Assembly: GCA_910587725.1 (NCBI GenBank)
Contig: CAJUNG010000002.1
Coordinates: forward strand, 1 to 64,000
DNA from: an uncultured Bacilli bacterium
GTDB lineage: Bacteria > Bacillota_I > Bacilli_A > RF39 > UBA660
DNA length: 64,000 bases
Reading direction: 5' to 3'
Shown: in pieces, positions 59,702-64,000 of the stretch
How positions within the stretch are numbered: the stretch's first letter is position 1
How the letters are laid out: every line of letters starts with the position of its first letter
The notes under the pieces: model-generated
Told to the model about the DNA's origin: nothing
The model's input: only the letters and a program-made list of their open reading frames with translations
The model's database searches: none
Translations under genes and position numbers: made by a program

Positions 59702-60341
59702 CTTTTGCTCCTTGTAACATAAAAATTAGTTTCACGATTTCTTCAATTAGTGCATAAACCACCCACAAAATCCAAGTTACATGCCAAGCCATAGTAGTAA
59801 AACTAATATAGAGATAAATTACAAGGACGATGGTGGCTAAAATACTGTTAATTTGTTTTTCTAAGCTTGTTTTCTCTTCTCTTTTGATTTCCTCCTCAGT
59901 TTTTTTCACTTTATATACCATGCAGGTATAAATTACGACAAATGTTGCGATTGCACAGATGAATAAAAAGATAGATGTAGATAAAATCGGGTCTAATCTT
60001 AGATAGGGAATAGAAATCATAATCCAAATCGTTGCAATAAAGTAAATAAATACGGATGTACTAATACCAATCGCACGTCTTTTAAAGACTTCATTTTTTT
60101 TCATGGTTGATTCTTCCCCTTCTAGTGTTTCTTCTTTTTCTTTCTTTATCCCTGTTAGTAGTTCATCTGCAGATATTTCATAAAGATTGCAAAGGGGGAT
60201 TAATTTGTCAAAATCTGGTGTAGACTGGTCAGTCTCCCACTTTGAAACTGTCTGTCTTGAAACATTCAGACGCTCTGCAACTTCCTCTTGGGACAAATGT
60301 TTTTCTTTCCTTAATTTTAAAAGTTTTTCTCCTATACTCAA
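59691..60341 (-). CDS. XRE regulator with membrane domain
   Basis: The 216-residue protein has a Cro/C1 helix-turn-helix (residues about 5-60: LRKEKHLSQEEVAERLNVSR and TVSKWETD) and three or four transmembrane helices from residue 90 on (FIYFIATIWIMISIPYL, IFLFICAIATFVVIYTCMVY, SILATIVLVIYLYISF, and VTWILWVVYALIEEIVKLIF). It would sense envelope conditions directly from the membrane and control nearby genes. The start is TTG with GAGGTGAGAG ahead. It is coupled with the DUF4097 gene. Confidence 0.85.
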   Translation of the reverse strand: MSIGEKLLKLRKEKHLSQEEVAERLNVSRQTVSKWETDQSTPDFDKLIPLCNLYEISADELLTGIKKEKEETLEGEESTMKKNEVFKRRAIGISTSVFIYFIATIWIMISIPYLRLDPILSTSIFLFICAIATFVVIYTCMVYKVKKTEEEIKREEKTSLEKQINSILATIVLVIYLYISFTTMAWHVTWILWVVYALIEEIVKLIFMLQGAKDEK

Positions 60342-60562
60342 AATCTCTCACCTCGATTACCATTATATCTTTTATTTTGGTTGCGTTCCACCTTTTTCAG
60401 TTGGAATTTTGTCAACTACTGTTAACATTTTACTGGATGTTTAATTTTTCTTGGTATTTTTTTAAAGTAATCAACAAACCTTAAGTCTCTTGGAAAACGC
60501 CTAACAATTGTACCCTGTGTAAATATATATGCATCATATAATACAGGGAAAGGAGAAATTTT

Positions 60563-61195
60563 ATTTGTTATCAAAATCAAGAGAGTGATAAAAATAGGAA
60601 AGAAAATTTAGCTTATGATAGAAAGTGTATCCCTAAATGTTGTTTTGTCTTTGGGCCAATCGGACCTGCTGGTGGACCTACTGGTAGCAATGCCAATTCT
60701 ACCACTTGTTTTTGTGTCAATCAAATGAGAAATATTATTCAACAAATTATTACTTTATATCCTAACGATAATCTAATTGTTGCTATGGAAAGCGGAAATA
60801 ATGCGAGTGGTCGACCAGGTTCTTTATTACCAGGACCTAATAATAATCCAAATTCTGGACTGTTTCAGCTCATCAATAATCAAGGAGCTCCAGAAGAGGC
60901 CATATCCATTTGTAGAATCGCATCTATTACAATCACTAGTAGTACTTATAATAATGCAATCACCTATTTACCTGCACCAATTCCTACACCAACGGGGTGT
61001 GATGCCAATTGTGAAGCAGCACTTCGTTCTTACTTACCAGTAGGAACACCTAGTGTAGACATTAATGCTGGAGGACAGACCGTTGCTCAAGGAACAGTGT
61101 TAAGAAGCGAATATGGAATGGTTGTTATCGTTGGAAATGATAATAGTAATCCTGCTTTTGTTTCCCTATGTAAAGCCGAAATTGTGAATAAATAA
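60563..61195 (+). CDS. Collagen-like surface protein with apparent ATT start
   Basis: The frame encodes about 210 residues if read from the ATT at 60563, seven bases after AAAGGAG. It begins CYQNQESDKNRKENLAYDRK, then has a cysteine cluster (CIPKCC), a short Gly-X-Y stretch (GPIGPAGGPTGS), CFC and a beta-rich C-terminal domain (SICRIASITITSS, GQTVAQGTVLRSEYGMVVIVG), resembling exosporium or surface collagen-like proteins. The first in-frame ATG (60725) has no ribosome site and would remove the Cys/collagen part. An ATG-to-ATT change or a true rare start are both possible. Confidence 0.65.
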   Translation: MCYQNQESDKNRKENLAYDRKCIPKCCFVFGPIGPAGGPTGSNANSTTCFCVNQMRNIIQQIITLYPNDNLIVAMESGNNASGRPGSLLPGPNNNPNSGLFQLINNQGAPEEAISICRIASITITSSTYNNAITYLPAPIPTPTGCDANCEAALRSYLPVGTPSVDINAGGQTVAQGTVLRSEYGMVVIVGNDNSNPAFVSLCKAEIVNK

Positions 61196-61295
61196 ATGTT
61201 GTCTATCAATTGCCTAAGATTTACCTTGTGTAGAAGCATTAACATAAGATACCAGAAGCAGATAATAGATTGAACAATAGATAAATGTCAAAAAA

Positions 61296-61327
61296 ATGCA
61301 AGAGTTGTTTTCTCTTGTGTTTTTTTA
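61296..61327 (+). terminator. Terminator after the collagen-like gene
   Basis: GCAAGAG-ttgttttCTCTTGT is followed by TTTTTTT, about 100 bases after the stop at 61195. Confidence 0.75.
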
Positions 61328-61439
61328 TATAGAAACCATATTCATAGAAAAAAATAGCAATATCTTTCATTTTATGTTATAATCAATTTAGTTTTATGGG
61401 TTGGAGTGAATAATTGAAGAAAGAAGGATGTGAATTCTT

Positions 61440-61742
61440 ATGGAAATGATACTAGACTTTGTTGGAGAAATACTTTTTGAGGTAACGATTGAAATTATAA
61501 AAAATAAAAAAGTGAGTCGTTTTGTTCGTTATCCTTTATTTCTTTTAGTCGTGCTTTTCTATATGTTGCTATTAGGAATGCTTTCTTATTTGTTCTTTGT
61601 CTTAGCGGATGCAAAAAAAGTACTTCCTGCAATGATTATGGCCATTTCTTTTCTTCTTATTTTTGTCCTTTGTTGTTGCTTTTTTATTCGGCTTTTTAAG
61701 AATGAGCGCTTATCGTGGAGTACGGAATCTAATGATGATTAG
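61440..61742 (+). CDS. Small two-helix membrane protein
   Basis: A 100-residue protein with a short amphipathic start (DFVGEILFEVTIEIIKNKKVS) and two transmembrane helices (PLFLLVVLFYMLLLGMLSYLFFV; MIMAISFLLIFVLCCCFFI), then a polar tail. No family is recognised. AGAAGGATG lies about 9 bases before the ATG. Close relatives are expected in many Bacillota as hypothetical proteins. Confidence 0.65.
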   Translation: MEMILDFVGEILFEVTIEIIKNKKVSRFVRYPLFLLVVLFYMLLLGMLSYLFFVLADAKKVLPAMIMAISFLLIFVLCCCFFIRLFKNERLSWSTESNDD

Positions 61743-61784
61743 ATTTTTTATTTTCTTATGATTTAAAATTTAGGGAGTTTTTTT

Positions 61785-62166
61785 ATGGAACAATATTGTC
61801 AGAAATAAAGCAACGCTTCTTTTGCAAAACCATGGAATTTGTACGAAAGGATTAAATTTTATCACTACGACTTTTGTTAGTGAAAACCAACCCTAACTTT
61901 CTTATAGAGTTCTTGGTATTATCGATTATCTAAATCAACATCCTGATGTTTCTTATATTATTTTAGATGACGAATATCATGACCAGTACCAAGAATTTAA
62001 TCTGCACTTTTATCCCTAGATTAGAAACCGACCACTGAAAAAAGAAGATTTTTATCAAATTCAACTGCAAAAGCACTCCTCTTTCATTCCTCTTATCTAT
62101 TATTATCGAGCACCAAAATTTAATGAATATCAAAGACTTGCTCAGACTTTTCAAAAAAATTTATGA
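61785..62166 (+). pseudogene. Decayed gene, possibly HAD-type
   Basis: The stretch can be read as …GICTKGLNFITTTFVSENQP-stop-LSYRVLGIIDYLNQHPDVSYIILDDE…FNLHFYP-stop-IRNRPLKKEDFYQIQLQKHS…, ending at a TGA at 62164-62166. Two in-frame stops (TAA and TAG) and a disturbed beginning break it. The segment IIDYLNQHPDVSYIILDDE resembles small HAD-like proteins of Bacillota. No function remains likely. Confidence 0.6.
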
Positions 62167-62242
62167 AAGACGGTTGCAATAATACTTCTTGTTTTTCCTT
62201 TTTCTTTTCTTGATTATTTTTTTCAAATTCCCTTTAATTTAC

Positions 62243-62271
62243 TTGTACATTCTTTTATTTTGTGCTACTAT
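62243..62271 (+). promoter_or_regulatory. Promoter of tRNA-Gln
   Basis: TTGTAC and TACTAT are separated by 17 bases, 14 bases ahead of the tRNA. Confidence 0.65.
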
Positions 62272-62285
62272 ATTCTTGTAGAAAT

Positions 62286-62360
62286 TGCCCCATAGCCAAG
62301 CGGTAAGGCAGCAGACTCTGAATCTGATATGCGTTAGTTCGAATCTAACTGGGGCAGCCA
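62286..62360 (+). tRNA. tRNA-Gln (anticodon CTG)
   Basis: Acceptor TGCCCCA pairs with TGGGGCA, then G73 and an encoded CCA. The D arm is GCCAAGCGGTAAGGC, the anticodon loop CTCTGAA gives CTG, and the T loop is TTCGAAT. The outermost pair of the anticodon stem is G-A mismatched. It lies 61 bases ahead of gltX. Confidence 0.9.
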
Positions 62361-62371
62361 ATAAAGACACT

Positions 62372-62399
62372 ACTCTTTTCGGATTTTGAAAAGAGTTTT
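62372..62399 (+). terminator. Terminator/attenuator between tRNA-Gln and gltX
   Basis: ACTCTTTTC-ggatttt-GAAAAGAGT is followed by TTTTC. The nine-base stem ends the tRNA transcript or allows partial read-through into gltX; no separate promoter for gltX is visible after it. Confidence 0.65.
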
Positions 62400-62421
62400 C
62401 ATATATTAAGGAGGATAATTT

Positions 62422-64000
62422 ATGGATTATGAAAAATTAGCAGATTTGTTATTTCCTAATGTGGGAACAAGGGAGGAAGTGGAAGCAAAATACCCAAAGA
62501 GAACTTTAAATCAAGGTGAGATGATTACTCGTTTTGCACCAAGCCCTACCGGATTTGTTCATATGGGAAGTTTGCTCACTGCTTATATTAACGCGCTTTT
62601 AAGTGAACAAAGTCATGGAAAGTTTCTTCTTCGAATCGAAGATACGGATCAAAAACGAGAAGTTGAAAATGGTATTGAGGGAATTATTCGCGATTTGACA
62701 GACTATGAAATAAAAATTGATGAAGGTGCTATTGTTGGTGGTTCATATGGTCCTTATATTCAGTCAGAAAGAAAAGATATCTATCTTGCTTTTGTCAAGG
62801 ATTTTATCAAGAAAGGTCTTGCCTATCCATGTTTTTGTACGGCAGAAGAGTTAGCAGAAGTAAGAGAATTACAAGAAATTAATAAAGAGCGAATCGGTTA
62901 TTTTGGAAGTTATAGCAAATGTAAAAACTTAAGTTATGAAGAAATTGCTGAAAAGATAGAAAAAAAGATTCCTTTTGTCGTACGTCTTAATTCTCCTGGA
63001 GATTTTTCTATTAAGCATCAATATCACGATTTAATTAAGGGAGATGTCAATTACTTCGAAAATGATATTGATATTGTGATTATGAAAAGTGATAATTTTT
63101 TACCAACTTATCATTTTGCTCATGCTGTTGATGATTATTTAATGGGAACAACGCATGTCATTCGCGGAGATGAGTGGTTATCTAGTTTGCCTGTTCACAT
63201 TCAATTATTTGAGATGTTAGGTGTTGAAGCACCAAAATATGCACATATTGCTCCGGTAATGAAAAATGATCATGGGGTTGTTCGAAAGCTTTCTAAAAGA
63301 AAAGACCCTGAAGCTTCTGTTAGTTATTACTCAGAACTTGGAATCCCTGTAGAAGTAGTGAAACTATATTTGAAGACTTTAATCAATACAAATTTTGAAG
63401 AATGGTACTTAAAAAATACAAAAGAAGAATTTATTTTTACTTTTGAGAAAATGCCAACAAGTGGCGGGTTATTTGATATTGAAAAATTGAATAGTATTTC
63501 TAGAGAATATTTTTCAAGACTCTCTGCAGAAGAGGTTTATCAAGGTCTTCTAGAGTATACTAAAAAGTATGATACTGACTTTCATTCTATTGTTAGCAAG
63601 CAAAAAGATTATGTCATTTCTATATTAAACATTGAAAGAGAAACAGAAAAACCAAGAAAAGATATTACGGCATATTCAGATATCAAGAAATTATTTTATT
63701 ATATGTTTGATGAATACTTTTTTAATGATAATCCTTATGAAGGAGTTTCTAAAGACTACGAAATTGATGGTTTAAAAGAGTATTTTGAAAGTTGTTACCA
63801 GGAAAATGATTGTGAAGAAGAATGGTTTTGTAAGTTAAAAGAATTTGCAGAAAAGTTTGGTTATACGCCAAACAGAAAAGAATACAAAGAACATCCTGAG
63901 AATTATAAGGGTATGACAGCAAAGTTTTGTGAAATCATCCGTGTAATGTTGACTAAAAGTAATATGTCCCCTAATCTATATGATATCTTACATATATTAG
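62422..64000 (+). CDS. gltX: Glutamyl-tRNA synthetase (3' end outside the window)
   Basis: A class I synthetase charging glutamate, in organisms without GlnRS usually onto both tRNA(Glu) and tRNA(Gln). From the ATG at 62422 (AAGGAGG eight bases ahead), 526 codons run open to the window edge. The nucleotide-binding motif reads RFAPSPTGFVHMGSL (HIGH variant), and the KMSKS equivalent VRKLSKRKDPEAS lies near residue 290. The C-terminal helical anticodon-binding part follows and the end is cut off. The tRNA-Gln just upstream fits a mischarging role with GatCAB, which is inference. Confidence 0.93.
   Translation, partial: MDYEKLADLLFPNVGTREEVEAKYPKRTLNQGEMITRFAPSPTGFVHMGSLLTAYINALLSEQSHGKFLLRIEDTDQKREVENGIEGIIRDLTDYEIKIDEGAIVGGSYGPYIQSERKDIYLAFVKDFIKKGLAYPCFCTAEELAEVRELQEINKERIGYFGSYSKCKNLSYEEIAEKIEKKIPFVVRLNSPGDFSIKHQYHDLIKGDVNYFENDIDIVIMKSDNFLPTYHFAHAVDDYLMGTTHVIRGDEWLSSLPVHIQLFEMLGVEAPKYAHIAPVMKNDHGVVRKLSKRKDPEASVSYYSELGIPVEVVKLYLKTLINTNFEEWYLKNTKEEFIFTFEKMPTSGGLFDIEKLNSISREYFSRLSAEEVYQGLLEYTKKYDTDFHSIVSKQKDYVISILNIERETEKPRKDITAYSDIKKLFYYMFDEYFFNDNPYEGVSKDYEIDGLKEYFESCYQENDCEEEWFCKLKEFAEKFGYTPNRKEYKEHPENYKGMTAKFCEIIRVMLTKSNMSPNLYDILHIL

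Overview
The window is an AT-rich (roughly 30% GC) bacterial chromosome segment read with the standard code (TGA is used as a stop). Its gene set suggests an uncultured, probably gut-associated, low-GC Bacillota, class Bacilli or a Tenericutes-like relative such as RF39 or Erysipelotrichales. The evidence is YlbF, Obg, an RNase J, DnaB/DnaD-type initiation, family II pyrophosphatase with CBS domains, a sortase, VanW and GntR/YtrA-type regulators, all with strong AGGAGG-type ribosome binding sites. The exact lineage is an inference.

Region 1 (0.6-26.3 kb) is mostly housekeeping and lies on the minus strand: tRNA-Ala, peptide deformylase, a short archaeal-type AspRS, HisRS with a Cys/His-rich tail, a DUF4143 ATPase, RsmD-YlbF-Obg, a hybrid histidine kinase followed by an HPt-receiver protein (a complete phosphorelay), an acyl-CoA-synthetase-like AMP ligase, a sortase lacking the usual arginine, an ABC-F ATPase, an RNB exonuclease without RNA-binding domains, a secreted ComEC-like metallo-beta-lactamase-fold lipoprotein with DUF3006, an acyltransferase-3/VanW pair, and a MoxR ATPase / VWA-metallopeptidase cassette.

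Region 2 (26.4-37.8 kb) is a nested mobile island. An XRE regulator gene is cut in two by a 2.2-kb element with 15-bp terminal inverted repeats and a near-perfect 9-bp target duplication; the element carries a DUF1016 nuclease and an HD hydrolase but no transposase. Upstream lies the 5' part of a group IIC intron, directly after a terminator hairpin. Next comes a 7.56-kb integrative element inserted in the anticodon loop of a tRNA-Arg(CCT). It encodes a tyrosine integrase, an excisionase, an FtsK-like translocase and a CRESS-DNA-virus-type Rep (HUH endonuclease plus SF3-like helicase). Just upstream of rep is a stem-loop displaying the circovirus-type nonanucleotide TAGTATTAC. The two halves of the interrupted tRNA lie 7.5 kb apart and fit base for base. 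The element carries an intact replacement tRNA-Arg(CCT) just inside its right end, and an older, orphan 5' tRNA half outside it suggests at least two successive rounds of the same kind of insertion.

Region 3 (37.8-54.9 kb) returns to backbone: HD protein, DnaB-type initiation protein, CPBP protease with a metallophosphoesterase, an ABC exporter with a GntR regulator, two tandem exported lectin-fold paralogs driven by a consensus promoter whose spacer contains a G10 tract (a likely phase-variation switch), then ppaC, an RNase J with a degenerate metal site, an unknown protein, RNase III, and a third exported protein of the same family.

Region 4 (55-64 kb) carries a metal-binding lipoprotein, an RsiV-like protein, tRNA-Met, accessory remnants (a second HD paralog, a truncated HAD protein, a broken gene), an XRE-DUF4097 pair, a collagen-like surface protein that appears to start at ATT, and tRNA-Gln followed by an attenuator-like hairpin and gltX, which runs off the end.
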